Shown here piece by piece: positions 16,417-24,691 of a stretch of DNA of 64,000 nucleotides. Location of the stretch: positions 1-64,000 of the forward strand of contig CAYWXL010000009.1 in assembly GCA_964461995.1 (NCBI GenBank), in the 5' to 3' direction. The notes beneath the pieces were generated by a model. That model was given only the letters and a program-made list of their open reading frames with translations. It did not search any database and was not told where the DNA came from. This DNA comes from JALSRK01 sp964461995 (GTDB lineage: Bacteria > Acidobacteriota > Terriglobia > Bryobacterales > Bryobacteraceae). How positions within the stretch are numbered: the stretch's first letter is position 1; each line of letters opens with the position of its first letter. The translations under genes and the position numbers were made by a program.

Positions 16417-17382
16417 TCACTGCGGTTCACCCCTCAAATCACCGCCCATCGCGTCGCCCTGACGGGCGATCTCCTGCAGCGCCCGCACCGTCGCCGCCTC
16501 GCCGCCTTTCGCCGCCCCCGCGCGCCGCAGCGCTTCGAGTGTCGCCTCGAGGTCCCCGCCCAGCCTTCGGTGGAGCTCGTAGACGAGCGGGTACCAGCGC
16601 GTGTAGGTGACCTCGAAGGCCAGCCCGGCGTTGTTCGCCGCCGCCAGGCACTTGTTGAAAGTCGCCGGATCCGGCGAGGCCGCCTTGCAAGCTTGCCGCA
16701 TCTCTCCGAAGAGCCGCGCCTTCCCGGTCAGCGTTTCGGCGCGGCCCGCCAACCCGTTGGAATAGCGGCGGTAAAGCGCTTTCAGCCGGGCGTGGTATCG
16801 GTTCACGAGCCGCGCCTTCTTCAAATAGAGCTCCGGCTCCCGGGCCAGGTTCCGGTAAAGGGGGGAGTCCGGGCCGCGTTCGTTCTCAGCGTAGCGGGCG
16901 GCGGTGAGGAAGCCCAGCAGCGTGGCCGCCGCCTCGTTCACTCGCACCGGCAACCGCTGGAGCGCCCGGTCCTCGTGCAGGTCCTCGTGGGCCACCACGA
17001 AAGCGGCCCGCTCTTCGCCGGCCTCGGCCAAAGCCTCGGTCACCGGCGTCTTGGTCCCGGCCACCGCCTCGATCTTATAGAAAAAGACGTCGTAGCGGGT
17101 CTCGTCCACGCCGCAACCGGCGGCCGAGCCGTCCTTGACGCGCAGCCTCTCGTAGGAGTCCGGCAGCTCCAGCTTCCCGGTGAAGTAGCAGCGGAAGTAG
17201 GCCTCGCGCTTGCCCGCGCGTTTGAAGTTGCCCGTTTCCGGCACCCCCAGCCCGCGCACCTCACGCTGGACGCCGCGGATGATGTCGTGCCGGGGCGGAG
17301 GTGAAGGCGGAGCCGGCCGCCGGGCCGCGCAGGCGCACCAGACTGCCAGGATCAGCAGGGCGGCGGGGCGTTGGCGGCTCAT
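16417..17382 (-). CDS. Putative lipoprotein metallopeptidase with HEDLH motif
   Basis: A 321-residue exported protein; the N-terminus MSRQRPAALLILAVWCAC ends in a cysteine that may be lipidated. Around residue 133 it has H-E-D-L-H, which fits the zinc-peptidase pattern HExxH. It is followed about 14 residues later by VNEAAATLLGFLTAARY, where the Glu could be the third zinc ligand. This arrangement resembles the predicted aminopeptidase family represented by PF10023, but that is a by-eye match. AGAGGG lies just before the ATG. It lies upstream of the M19 dipeptidase gene on the same strand with a 120-base gap, so both may process envelope or imported peptides. Confidence 0.6.
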   Translation of the reverse strand: MSRQRPAALLILAVWCACAARRPAPPSPPPRHDIIRGVQREVRGLGVPETGNFKRAGKREAYFRCYFTGKLELPDSYERLRVKDGSAAGCGVDETRYDVFFYKIEAVAGTKTPVTEALAEAGEERAAFVVAHEDLHEDRALQRLPVRVNEAAATLLGFLTAARYAENERGPDSPLYRNLAREPELYLKKARLVNRYHARLKALYRRYSNGLAGRAETLTGKARLFGEMRQACKAASPDPATFNKCLAAANNAGLAFEVTYTRWYPLVYELHRRLGGDLEATLEALRRAGAAKGGEAATVRALQEIARQGDAMGGDLRGEPQ

Positions 17383-17678
17383 CGGCCCTCTGCTTCATTG
17401 TCCCGCGGCGGCGGGGAGTTGCGCGAGGAGGGAACCACGAAACACGCAGAGCACACGGACAAGACCTTGGAAAACGGAGGATTCGAGCGTTCCGGACGTG
17501 GGGCATGGGCGGGCGAAGCGGGACCCGGTCCAGCCACTTCAAACGGGACAAGTCGAACCTGGGTCTATTCTGCAATCGCGGTTGCGGGGGCGGCCGAGGC
17601 CGGCCACGGGCTTCGCGCCACGCCGGATCGCCGCGCTCCCGCGAGCGGTCGGGGACAAAGCGGCGATGAGAGGCTAAA

Positions 17679-17954
17679 ATGGAGTCAGCCATGGGCGGCG
17701 AAGAAACACTCACCCTTTCGATCCCCCGGGAAGTCGCCGACCGTCTCGACCAGTTGGCGCACGAGACGCGAGAGAGCCGGACATCGCTCGCGCGCCGCTT
17801 GCTGGTGGAGTCTTTGGACGAGGAACAGCGGCGCCTCCGGTCGCTCCAGCGGGGCATCGCCGATCTGGATGCCGACCGCACGGTTTCTCATGAGGCCGTG
17901 GATGCCTGGCTGGCAAGCTGGGGAAGCGGCCGGGAGCGGCCAGCGCCCAAGTGA
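17679..17954 (+). CDS. Ribbon-helix-helix antitoxin (ParD/RelB-like)
   Basis: A 91-residue antitoxin. TLTLSIPREVADRLDQLA followed by RTSLARRLLVESLDEEQRR gives the RHH pattern of one strand and two helices. The C-terminal half (DADRTVSHEAVDAWLASWG) is a typical toxin-binding tail. Its stop overlaps the GTG of the toxin gene. GAGAGG lies five bases before ATG 17679. A TAAAAT sequence runs into that start, so ATG 17691 (residue 5) is an alternative. The operon is likely autorepressed, by family precedent. Confidence 0.82.
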   Translation: MESAMGGEETLTLSIPREVADRLDQLAHETRESRTSLARRLLVESLDEEQRRLRSLQRGIADLDADRTVSHEAVDAWLASWGSGRERPAPK

Positions 17955-18232
17955 GGATAGTTTGGTCCCGCCACGCCGTCCATCAGTTGGCGGAAATCCG
18001 TGAGTACATCGCCAAGGACAAACCGGGTGCGGCCGCTCATGTGGCCGAGAAGATCCGGAAATCGGTCCGCCGCCTGTCCCGCCATCCGCGGCTCGGCCGG
18101 GAGGGGATCCTGCCGGGCACGCGGGAACTGGTCGTCGCTGGAACGCCGTTCCTTGTCGTTTACCGGATCCGGGATCGAGGGGTGGAGATCATTGCCGTTC
18201 ATCACGGCGCCCGGCGGACGCCAAATCGATGA
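17951..18232 (+). CDS. RelE/ParE-superfamily toxin
   Basis: A 93-residue toxin paired with the upstream antitoxin. It starts with GTG inside the antitoxin stop (GTGA). The ParE/RelE fold pattern is visible: IVWSRHAVHQLAEIREYIA, then KPGAAAHVAEKIRKSVRRLSRHPRLGREG, then TRELVVAGTPFLVVYRIRDRGVEIIAVHHGARR. The pattern is closer to ParE, whose members poison gyrase, than to mRNA-cutting RelE, but the target cannot be fixed from sequence. gyrA also lies in this window; there is no evidence for a link. Confidence 0.85.
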   Translation: MRIVWSRHAVHQLAEIREYIAKDKPGAAAHVAEKIRKSVRRLSRHPRLGREGILPGTRELVVAGTPFLVVYRIRDRGVEIIAVHHGARRTPNR

Positions 18233-18385
18233 TTCAGAATCTTCAGTTCTCAGTGTCCGCTACGCCGTTCTATGGGAAGGCCGGTAGTTGTCGGCTGGGA
18301 ATTGATCCGTTGGCGCTAGCATCCCATCTGGGGACCGGCCAGCGGTAGGCCTTGTTCGGCGCAGCGGCGGCGCCGCCCCGCAAAG

Positions 18386-18391
18386 TACACT
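18386..18391 (+). promoter_or_regulatory. Candidate leaderless -10 box (TACACT) of dinG
   Basis: TACACT is followed by nine bases and ATG 18401, without a recognisable Shine-Dalgarno site. The same hexamer with the same 9-base spacing precedes the glycosyltransferase gene at 51636. Confidence 0.45.
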
Positions 18392-18400
18392 CTCGGATAG

Positions 18401-20329
18401 ATGCCGAAGACCGACGCACCCACGGCTCGGCGCTTTTTCGGCCGCCACGGGCTGCTGGCGAAGTGGCACCCGCGCTTCGAGTTCCGCCCGGGCCAGCTCG
18501 AGATGGCCGAGGCCGTCGAGGAGGCGCTCGCCGACAAGCGCCACCTGATCGTCGAGGCCGGCACGGGTACCGGCAAGACGCTGGCCTATCTGCTGCCGGC
18601 CATCGTCTCGGGCAAGCGCATCGTGGTCTCCACCGGCACGAAGAACCTCCAGGAACAGCTCTACTTCAAGGACATCCCGTTCCTCCAGCGGCACTTCTCG
18701 AACCAGCTCCGGGTCTGCTACATGAAGGGCCGCAACAACTACCTGTGCCGGCAGAAGCTCTACGACGCCGAGCGGGAGCCGGTGCTGGCGGGCCTGGAGG
18801 AGATCGCCGACTACCAGATCATCCGCGAGTGGGAGAAGACGACCCAGACCGGCGACCGCGCCGAGATCACCAAGCTGCCCGAGAGCTCCACCGTCTGGGC
18901 CAAGCTCGACGCCCGGCGGGAGCGCTGCCCGGGGCAGCGGTGCGAGCAGTTCGAGCGCTGCTTCATCACGAAAATGCTGCAGCGAGCCCACGAGAGCGAC
19001 ATTATCATCGTCAACCACCACCTTTTCTTTGCCGACCTGGCGGTGAAGGACAACGACTTCGGCGGCATCATTCCCGACTACGCCGCGGTGGTCTTCGACG
19101 AGGCCCACGAGATCGAGGACGTGGCTGGCCTCTACTTCGGCTACTCGGTGAGCAACCACCAGGTCCGCGACCTGCGCCAGGACATCACTGCCGTGCTGCG
19201 CCAGAAGCAGATCGGCTCGCCCGAGATCGACCGCACTCTGGAGCAGGTCGAAGCGGCGTCGGAGCGCTTCTTCGCTGTCTTCGGCGACGAGGAGGGCCGC
19301 AGCGGCTTCGACCGCCAGGAAGCTTTCCTAGAAGCTCATGAGCGCGAGTACTCGGACCTGCTGAACGGCCTGGAGCTGATCGCCGCCCAATTGCAGTTGG
19401 TCAAGAACGCCCCCGAAGAGATCATCCCGCTCTACCAACGCGCTCTGGAGATGCGGGACAAGTTGCAGAACTGGATGGAGAGCGGCGACCGGAGCTTCGT
19501 CTACTGGGTGGAGCGCCGGGGCTCGGGCTGCTTCCTGCAAGCCACGCCGATCGACGTGGCGCCGCTGCTCAGCGAGAAGCTCTTCAGCCAGGTGGATACG
19601 GTGATCCTCACCTCGGCGACGCTGGCCGTCTCCGGGCGCTTCGACTACGTCCAACAGCGTCTCGGACTCGAGGATGCGCGCACCCTGATCGTCGAGCCGG
19701 CCTTCAACTATGAGAAGCAGGCACTACTCTACGTTCCACAGCAGTTGCCCGACCCTCGGAACCCGGCGTTCGCCAAGGCCGCCGCGGCCGAGATCGTTCG
19801 CCTGCTGCGGATCACCCGGGGCCGGGCGTTCGTGCTGTTCACCAGCTACCAGCAGATGCGGGCGGTCTACGACATCGTCTCGTTCGAGATCGACTATCCG
19901 GCGTTGCTGCAGGGCACGGCGCCGCGCACGGCGCTGCTCGAGGAGTTCCGGCGCACGCCGAACGCGGTGCTGTTCGCCACCGCCTCGTTCTGGCAGGGCG
20001 TGGACGTGCCGGGCGAGCAGTTGAGCTGCGTTATCATTGATAAGTTGCCGTTTGCGGTGCCGACCGATCCCGTCGTGCAGGCGCGGATTCAGGCCATTCG
20101 CGAGGAGGGGGGCAATCCGTTCTACCAGTACCAGATCCCGCAGGCGGCGCTGGCGCTGAAACAGGGATTCGGAAGGCTCATCCGAAGCCGCACGGACCGG
20201 GGGGTGCTCGTACTGCTCGACAACCGGATCACCAAGCAGCGCTACGGGCAGGTCTTCTTCGACAGCCTGCCGCCCTACTCCTTCACGATGCGGCTGGAAG
20301 ACGTGGAAAGGTTCTTCAACAATGTTTGA
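18401..20329 (+). CDS. dinG: DinG-family ATP-dependent DNA helicase
   Basis: A 642-residue superfamily 2, XPD/DinG-type 5'-3' helicase acting in DNA repair and R-loop or replication-fork processing. Walker A is GTGTGKTLAYLLPA near residue 58. The iron-sulfur domain cysteines are visible as NNYLCRQ, then CPGQRCEQFERC. VFDEAHEIED is the DEAH box. The C-terminal helicase motifs include FATASFWQGVDVPGEQLSCVIIDKLPF and QGFGRLIRSRTDRGVLVLLD. No nuclease domain is fused at the N-terminus. It overlaps queD by eight bases. The start fits a TANNNT box nine bases upstream. Confidence 0.92.
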   Translation: MPKTDAPTARRFFGRHGLLAKWHPRFEFRPGQLEMAEAVEEALADKRHLIVEAGTGTGKTLAYLLPAIVSGKRIVVSTGTKNLQEQLYFKDIPFLQRHFSNQLRVCYMKGRNNYLCRQKLYDAEREPVLAGLEEIADYQIIREWEKTTQTGDRAEITKLPESSTVWAKLDARRERCPGQRCEQFERCFITKMLQRAHESDIIIVNHHLFFADLAVKDNDFGGIIPDYAAVVFDEAHEIEDVAGLYFGYSVSNHQVRDLRQDITAVLRQKQIGSPEIDRTLEQVEAASERFFAVFGDEEGRSGFDRQEAFLEAHEREYSDLLNGLELIAAQLQLVKNAPEEIIPLYQRALEMRDKLQNWMESGDRSFVYWVERRGSGCFLQATPIDVAPLLSEKLFSQVDTVILTSATLAVSGRFDYVQQRLGLEDARTLIVEPAFNYEKQALLYVPQQLPDPRNPAFAKAAAAEIVRLLRITRGRAFVLFTSYQQMRAVYDIVSFEIDYPALLQGTAPRTALLEEFRRTPNAVLFATASFWQGVDVPGEQLSCVIIDKLPFAVPTDPVVQARIQAIREEGGNPFYQYQIPQAALALKQGFGRLIRSRTDRGVLVLLDNRITKQRYGQVFFDSLPPYSFTMRLEDVERFFNNV

Positions 20330-20702
20330 AGTCACCGTCGAACAGACGTTCGCCGCCGGGCACGCCCTGCGCGGCTACCGGGGCAAGTGTGAGAACGTCC
20401 ACGGCCATAACTACAAAGTCTCGGTGACCATCGAGGGCGAGCAGTTGAACGAGATCGGGCTGCTGGTGGACTTCGTGGCGCTCAAGCGGATCCTGCGCGG
20501 GGTGATCGAGTACCTGGACCACAAGTTCATCAACGACCTGCCGCCGTTCGACCGGGTCAACCCGACGGCCGAGAACATGGCCCGCTACTTCTACGACGAA
20601 GTGGCCAGGCGCCTGGCGGAGGAAGCCCCGGGGGTTCCGGCGCGGCTCAAAGAGGTCCGCGTCTGGGAAACGGACACTTCGGTGGCCGCCTACCGGCCGT
20701 GA
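20322..20702 (+). CDS. queD: 6-carboxytetrahydropterin synthase QueD / PTPS family
   Basis: A 126-residue enzyme that converts dihydroneopterin triphosphate to 6-carboxytetrahydropterin, an early step to queuosine. The zinc ligands H14, H27 and H29 (FAAGH, VHGHNY) and the catalytic Cys23 (GKCENVHGH) are present. EYLDHKFIND supplies the catalytic His/Asp region, and the C-terminal VRVWETDTSVAAY provides the substrate-binding Glu. The length is normal. It starts inside the dinG stop region (8-base overlap), so it is probably co-transcribed with dinG. No other queuosine genes are nearby. Confidence 0.88.
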   Translation: MFEVTVEQTFAAGHALRGYRGKCENVHGHNYKVSVTIEGEQLNEIGLLVDFVALKRILRGVIEYLDHKFINDLPPFDRVNPTAENMARYFYDEVARRLAEEAPGVPARLKEVRVWETDTSVAAYRP

Positions 20703-20726
20703 AAGCGCGGTCCGGACCCCGGGACC

Positions 20727-20987
<261 letters not shown>

Positions 20988-21005
20988 AGTCCCTCCTCTG
21001 AAGCT

Positions 21006-22088
21006 TCAATCGCGGCCGATCGCCCGTACAACCCAGGCAAGGCGCCGGCCGTCCTGTTCATTCGATGCCGGGCGGAAGCTCCGCGACGCGCGAAACTCCA
21101 GGCGCGCCAGGCCCGGCTCGTCGATGGTGAACTCGAAGCAGCCCGCCTCCACCGGCCGCCGGACGGCGAGCCGGCCGTTCGAGTATACCGCGAGGGTGAG
21201 CGGCGCGGGGGCGGCCCCCTTCACCTGGATAGGTCCGTCGCCGGGGGGAACCATGTAGCACATGCGCGGGGCGGCCCAGCCGTTGCGATAGAGGCCCTGG
21301 GCTTCCCTCCGGAGCCACTCGATCCACCGGCCGGTGACCACGTGCATAGGAAAAGGCCCCCGCCAGGTCTCGAGCGCCGCCAGCGCCGCCCCGGGCGGCC
21401 ATCGCTTCCCGCTGTGCCGTCGCAGCACCCGGACAATCTCGGCCACCCGCGCCCGGCCGCCCCGGAAGGACTTCGCCGCCGCGTGCTCGCGGATAGCGCC
21501 CATCATCTTCGGGATCCAGCGCAGTGGCCGCCGCAGCCCCAGGCGGATCAGCAGGTCCCAGTCCAAGGCATAGTGGAGCGACTCGTCCAGCCGGCCGGCG
21601 GCCTCGAACTCGCTGCGCCGGATGTAGAGCGTCTGCTGCAGGACGTAGTCGTAGAGGTGGACCAGCTTCCAGAGGTTGAAGGGCTCGGTGAACGGGAAGC
21701 GGCCGATCTCGAGGCCCGCCTCGTCGATGCGGATGCCGTCGCCGTAGACCGCAGCGGCCTCCGGATGCTCCGCCAGCGCCTCGACGGCCGCCGAGACCGC
21801 CCCGGGCAGCAGCAGATCGTCGGCGTTGATCCAGGCGAGCACCTCGCCCCGGCCCCGGGCAAAGCCCTTGTTGATGGCGTGGGACTGGCCGCGGTCCGGC
21901 TCGGAGACGAACGTCAGACGGCTGGAGTACTCCGCCGCCACCGCACGCGTCTCGTCGGTGGAGCCGCCGTCCTGGATGAGATATTCGATGCGGGGGTAGT
22001 CCTGCGAAAGGACGCTCTCGATCGCCGCCCGCAGGAAGCGGCCCTGGTTGAGCGACGGCGTGACGATGGTGACCAGCGGGCGGTCCAT
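21006..22088 (-). CDS. Family 2 glycosyltransferase
   Basis: A 360-residue GT-A-fold glycosyltransferase. N-terminal TIVTPSLNQGRFLRAAIESVLSQDYP and QDGGSTDETRAV are the nucleotide-sugar site. WINADDLLLPGA contains the metal-binding Asp pair, and HYALDWDLLIRLG is the acceptor-side motif. After about residue 260 an extra region of roughly 100 residues, rich in beta-strand-like sequence (LTLAVYSNGRLAVRRPVEAG, then CFEFTIDEPGLARLEFRAS), looks like an added carbohydrate-binding-type domain. No membrane segments. The likely role is surface glycan synthesis. TATGAT nine bases before the ATG suggests leaderless expression. Confidence 0.82.
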   Translation of the reverse strand: MDRPLVTIVTPSLNQGRFLRAAIESVLSQDYPRIEYLIQDGGSTDETRAVAAEYSSRLTFVSEPDRGQSHAINKGFARGRGEVLAWINADDLLLPGAVSAAVEALAEHPEAAAVYGDGIRIDEAGLEIGRFPFTEPFNLWKLVHLYDYVLQQTLYIRRSEFEAAGRLDESLHYALDWDLLIRLGLRRPLRWIPKMMGAIREHAAAKSFRGGRARVAEIVRVLRRHSGKRWPPGAALAALETWRGPFPMHVVTGRWIEWLRREAQGLYRNGWAAPRMCYMVPPGDGPIQVKGAAPAPLTLAVYSNGRLAVRRPVEAGCFEFTIDEPGLARLEFRASRSFRPASNEQDGRRLAWVVRAIGRD

Positions 22089-22097
22089 CAGAGACCC

Positions 22098-22103
22098 ATC
22101 ATA
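22098..22103 (-). promoter_or_regulatory. Candidate leaderless -10 box (TATGAT)
   Basis: On the minus strand TATGAT is followed by nine bases and then ATG 22088. No Shine-Dalgarno site can be seen in the short interval. Confidence 0.4.
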
Positions 22104-22139
22104 CGCCGGGTGTATCCGGCCCGGCCCCGCCGTTCCGGC

Positions 22140-23420
22140 TCAAACTTCCAGTTGGGAGAACCGGACGCCCTCGAGCGGCCCCAGCGCCGTGAGCGCCAGA
22201 TTCCCGGTGCGGAAGAAGGCCCGGGCCACCGCCTGCACGCTCTCGGCTGTCACTCCCTCGATGCCGGCCAGGATTTCGTCCAGATCGAAGAAACGCCCGA
22301 AGAAGAGGTGCTGCCGCGCCAGGTTCGCCATGCGGGCCGAGGTGGATTCGAGCGAAAGCATGATCGAGCCTTTGAGGTGGCTTTTGGCCCGTTCCAGCTC
22401 TTCCTCGCCCACCGGCTCGTCTTTCAGCCGCGCCAACTCCTCAAGGGTCAACCGGACGACCTCTTGGACGTTCTTCGGCGAGGTGCCGGCGCTGATGAGC
22501 AGGCAGCCAGTGTCGCGGAACAGGCTGAGCTCGCTGCCCACCGAGTAGGCGAGCCCCCGCTTCTCCCGGATGTTCTGGAACAGCCGGGAGCTCATACCCG
22601 CGCCGAGGACGGTGTTCAGCACATAGCACTCGTAGCGCCGCTCGTGGTTCACCGGGTATGAGGGCGTGCCGAGGCACAGGTGAACCTGCTCAAGCGACGG
22701 CTTAACCTCCAGATGCAGGTGCGGCTGCGGCGTCGCCGGCTCGGCGGGCGGTGGGGGCGGAACGGCAGGCAGACCAGAGAACTCCGGCTCGATCAGCGCC
22801 AGCAATTGCCCGTGCTCCACGTTGCCCGCAGCCGTGATGAGCAGATTCGAGGCCGTATAGACCGAATGGTGGTAGCCCGCCAGGGCCTCCCGCCGGAACG
22901 AACGCACCGTCTCCGGCGTGCCCAGAATCGGCGTTCCCAGGGAATGACCGGGCCAGAACCGCCGGCAGAAAAGTTCATGGACCAAGTACTCCGGAGAGTC
23001 GGTCTCCATCTTGATCTCTTCGAGGACGACGCCCTTCTCTTTTTCGATGTCGGCCTCGCGCAGTAGGGGCCGCAGCACCAGGTCCGCCAACACGTCCACG
23101 GCCAGCGGCAGGTGCTCGTCCAGCACCTTGGTATTGAAACTCACCAGCTCCTTGGTGGTGTAAGCGTCCAGGTGCCCGCCGATGGAGTCGATGGAGCGGG
23201 CGATCGCCTCGGCTGAGTAGTCTTTGGTCCCCTGGAAGACCATGTGCTCGAGAAAGTGGGAGATGCCGGTCAGCTCTGGCGTCTCGCGCCTCGCCCCGGT
23301 GCCCACCCAGACGCCGACGGCCACCGAACGCACGTGGGGCATCGTCTCAGTGATCACCTGGAGCCCGTTCGGCAGGGTAGAGGCGTGGATATCGCGTCGG
23401 CGGAGGGCGGGTCTCGTCAT
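22140..23420 (-). CDS. M16-family zinc peptidase (processing-peptidase-like)
   Basis: A 426-residue insulinase-superfamily peptidase. The inverted zinc motif H-F-L-E-H (HxxEH) is near residue 56, in GISHFLEHMVFQGT. The distal Glu is in VVLEEIKMETDSPEYLVHE. The C-terminal non-catalytic half includes RLFQNIREKRGLAYSVGSELS, the substrate-binding R/Y motif. There is no signal peptide. Single M16 genes of this length act as homodimers and degrade or process peptides. It is divergent from the Rieske gene across 72 bases that contain an extended -10 sequence. Confidence 0.9.
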   Translation of the reverse strand: MTRPALRRRDIHASTLPNGLQVITETMPHVRSVAVGVWVGTGARRETPELTGISHFLEHMVFQGTKDYSAEAIARSIDSIGGHLDAYTTKELVSFNTKVLDEHLPLAVDVLADLVLRPLLREADIEKEKGVVLEEIKMETDSPEYLVHELFCRRFWPGHSLGTPILGTPETVRSFRREALAGYHHSVYTASNLLITAAGNVEHGQLLALIEPEFSGLPAVPPPPPAEPATPQPHLHLEVKPSLEQVHLCLGTPSYPVNHERRYECYVLNTVLGAGMSSRLFQNIREKRGLAYSVGSELSLFRDTGCLLISAGTSPKNVQEVVRLTLEELARLKDEPVGEEELERAKSHLKGSIMLSLESTSARMANLARQHLFFGRFFDLDEILAGIEGVTAESVQAVARAFFRTGNLALTALGPLEGVRFSQLEV

Positions 23421-23437
23421 TTCGCGGGGTCAATTCC

Positions 23438-23446
23438 ATTCTATCA
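23438..23446 (-). promoter_or_regulatory. Extended -10 promoter element of the M16 peptidase gene
   Basis: On the minus strand TGATAGAAT (23446-23438) matches the extended -10 pattern TGnTAnnnT and lies 17 bases before ATG 23420. No good -35 hexamer was seen, as expected for extended -10 promoters. Confidence 0.4.
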
Positions 23447-23479
23447 GCAGGCGGTTGCGGCCCTGCGGATCGGCCGTGC

Positions 23480-23485
23480 TAGCGT
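23480..23485 (+). promoter_or_regulatory. Candidate leaderless -10 box (TAGCGT) of the Rieske gene
   Basis: TAGCGT, then seven bases, then ATG 23493. No Shine-Dalgarno site is present in the interval. Confidence 0.35.
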
Positions 23486-23492
23486 ATTCGGT

Positions 23493-23798
23493 ATGGGATA
23501 CGTCAGAGTGGGCAAACTGAGCGAGCTGCCTCCGGGGGAAGTGATGGAGGCCAGAGTCGGCGACAAGCCGTACGCGGTCTGCAACGTGGACGGCGAACTC
23601 TACGCAGTGGAGGGGATCTGCCCGCACCGGCAGGGGCCGCTGGGCCAAGGCGCGTTGCACGGCCACATGCTGGTCTGCCCGTGGCACGCCTGGGAGTTCG
23701 ACTGCCGCACGGGGCGGAACGACCGCTCGCCGGAGGTCGGCGTGGCGACCGTGCCGGTGAAGGTGGAAAACGGCGAGATCCTGATCGACGCAGGCTAG
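23493..23798 (+). CDS. Rieske [2Fe-2S] ferredoxin-like protein
   Basis: A 101-residue soluble Rieske protein that carries electrons, typically to an oxygenase or as a NirD-like subunit. The cluster motifs are C-P-H-R-Q-G (first Cys and His) and C-P-W-H-A-W-E-F (second Cys and His), in the order C-x-H...C-x2-H. The length matches stand-alone Rieske ferredoxins. No oxygenase or reductase lies alongside, so the partner is unknown. I chose ATG 23493 because the conserved sequence starts there (MGYVRVGKLSELPPGE); the longer upstream frame does not look coding. Confidence 0.88.
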   Translation: MGYVRVGKLSELPPGEVMEARVGDKPYAVCNVDGELYAVEGICPHRQGPLGQGALHGHMLVCPWHAWEFDCRTGRNDRSPEVGVATVPVKVENGEILIDAG

Positions 23799-23835
23799 CC
23801 TGACCGCCCGGATCGAGCGGACCACCGCCGTAGCC

Positions 23836-24618
23836 ATGCCGGAGCTGCCGGAAGCCCAGACCATTGCCCGCACGCTGGCTCCGCACATCGAAGACCGGCG
23901 GCTCGAGGCCGTGGAGATCCTCTCGGCGCGGGCGGCGCCGGAGCCCCTGGCGGAGCTGGCCGGTAGAACCGTGAAGAGGGTCCGGCGGTACGGCAAGCAG
24001 ATCCTCTGGGAGCTGGACGACGGTCTTCTCCGCTTCGAGCTCCGGATGACCGGGCTGCTCCGCTGGCGGGCCGAGCCTGGTCCTTACACGCGGGCACGCT
24101 TCCATTTCGCCTCCGGCGTGGTTGCGTTCGACGATATCCGGCAGTTCGGCAGCGTGCGGTGGTCTGCTGGCGAGCTGCCGGCGCTCGGCCCGGACGCGCT
24201 GGAGATCCCGGCCGTGGAGTTCGTCCGGCGGCTCGCGGGCCGCCGGGCGCGGATCAAGCCCCTGCTCACCGACCAGCGGTTCCTCCGAGGCCTGGGCAAC
24301 ATCTACGCCGACGAGATCCTCCACCGGGCGCGGATCCACCCGCTGGCGCCGGCCGCCGGCCTCGGCGAGGCCCGGGCGCGGCGGCTGCACGCCGCCATGC
24401 GCGAGGTACTGGCCGAGGCGATCGCCCTGGGCGGCTCTTCGATCTCGGACTACGCGGACGCCGAGGGGCGCCCCGGCCGTTTCCAGCAGCGGCACCGGGT
24501 CTACGGGCGGGAAGGCGCGCCATGCGCGGCCTGCGGGGCGCGGATCCGCCGGATCGTCGTCGCCGGGCGGGGCACGTGGCTGTGTCCTCGCTGCCAGCGG
24601 GCGCCCCGGAGCGCCTGA
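23836..24618 (+). CDS. mutM: Formamidopyrimidine-DNA glycosylase (Fpg/MutM)
   Basis: A 260-residue base-excision-repair glycosylase/AP lyase that removes 8-oxoguanine and formamidopyrimidines. The mature N-terminus M-P-E-L-P-E supplies the catalytic Pro2 and Glu3. RRYGKQILWEL contains the conserved lysine. RFLRGLGNIYADEILHRARIHP is the helix-two-turn-helix. The C-terminal zinc finger is C-A-A-C...C-P-R-C. Length and order are canonical. It lies 37 bases after the Rieske gene on the same strand and may share its transcript. Confidence 0.95.
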   Translation: MPELPEAQTIARTLAPHIEDRRLEAVEILSARAAPEPLAELAGRTVKRVRRYGKQILWELDDGLLRFELRMTGLLRWRAEPGPYTRARFHFASGVVAFDDIRQFGSVRWSAGELPALGPDALEIPAVEFVRRLAGRRARIKPLLTDQRFLRGLGNIYADEILHRARIHPLAPAAGLGEARARRLHAAMREVLAEAIALGGSSISDYADAEGRPGRFQQRHRVYGREGAPCAACGARIRRIVVAGRGTWLCPRCQRAPRSA

Positions 24619-24691
24619 CGCGGCGCCGCGCCGCTTTCCGGATCTCCGAAGGGGCCACCGGGGGGCGGATGCTAAAATTGGAGTCTCACGG

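Noticed and set aside
20703..20726. GGTCCGGACC palindrome between queD and ferredoxin as terminator
   Set aside because: Too short and loop-less to be a convincing hairpin; no T-run.
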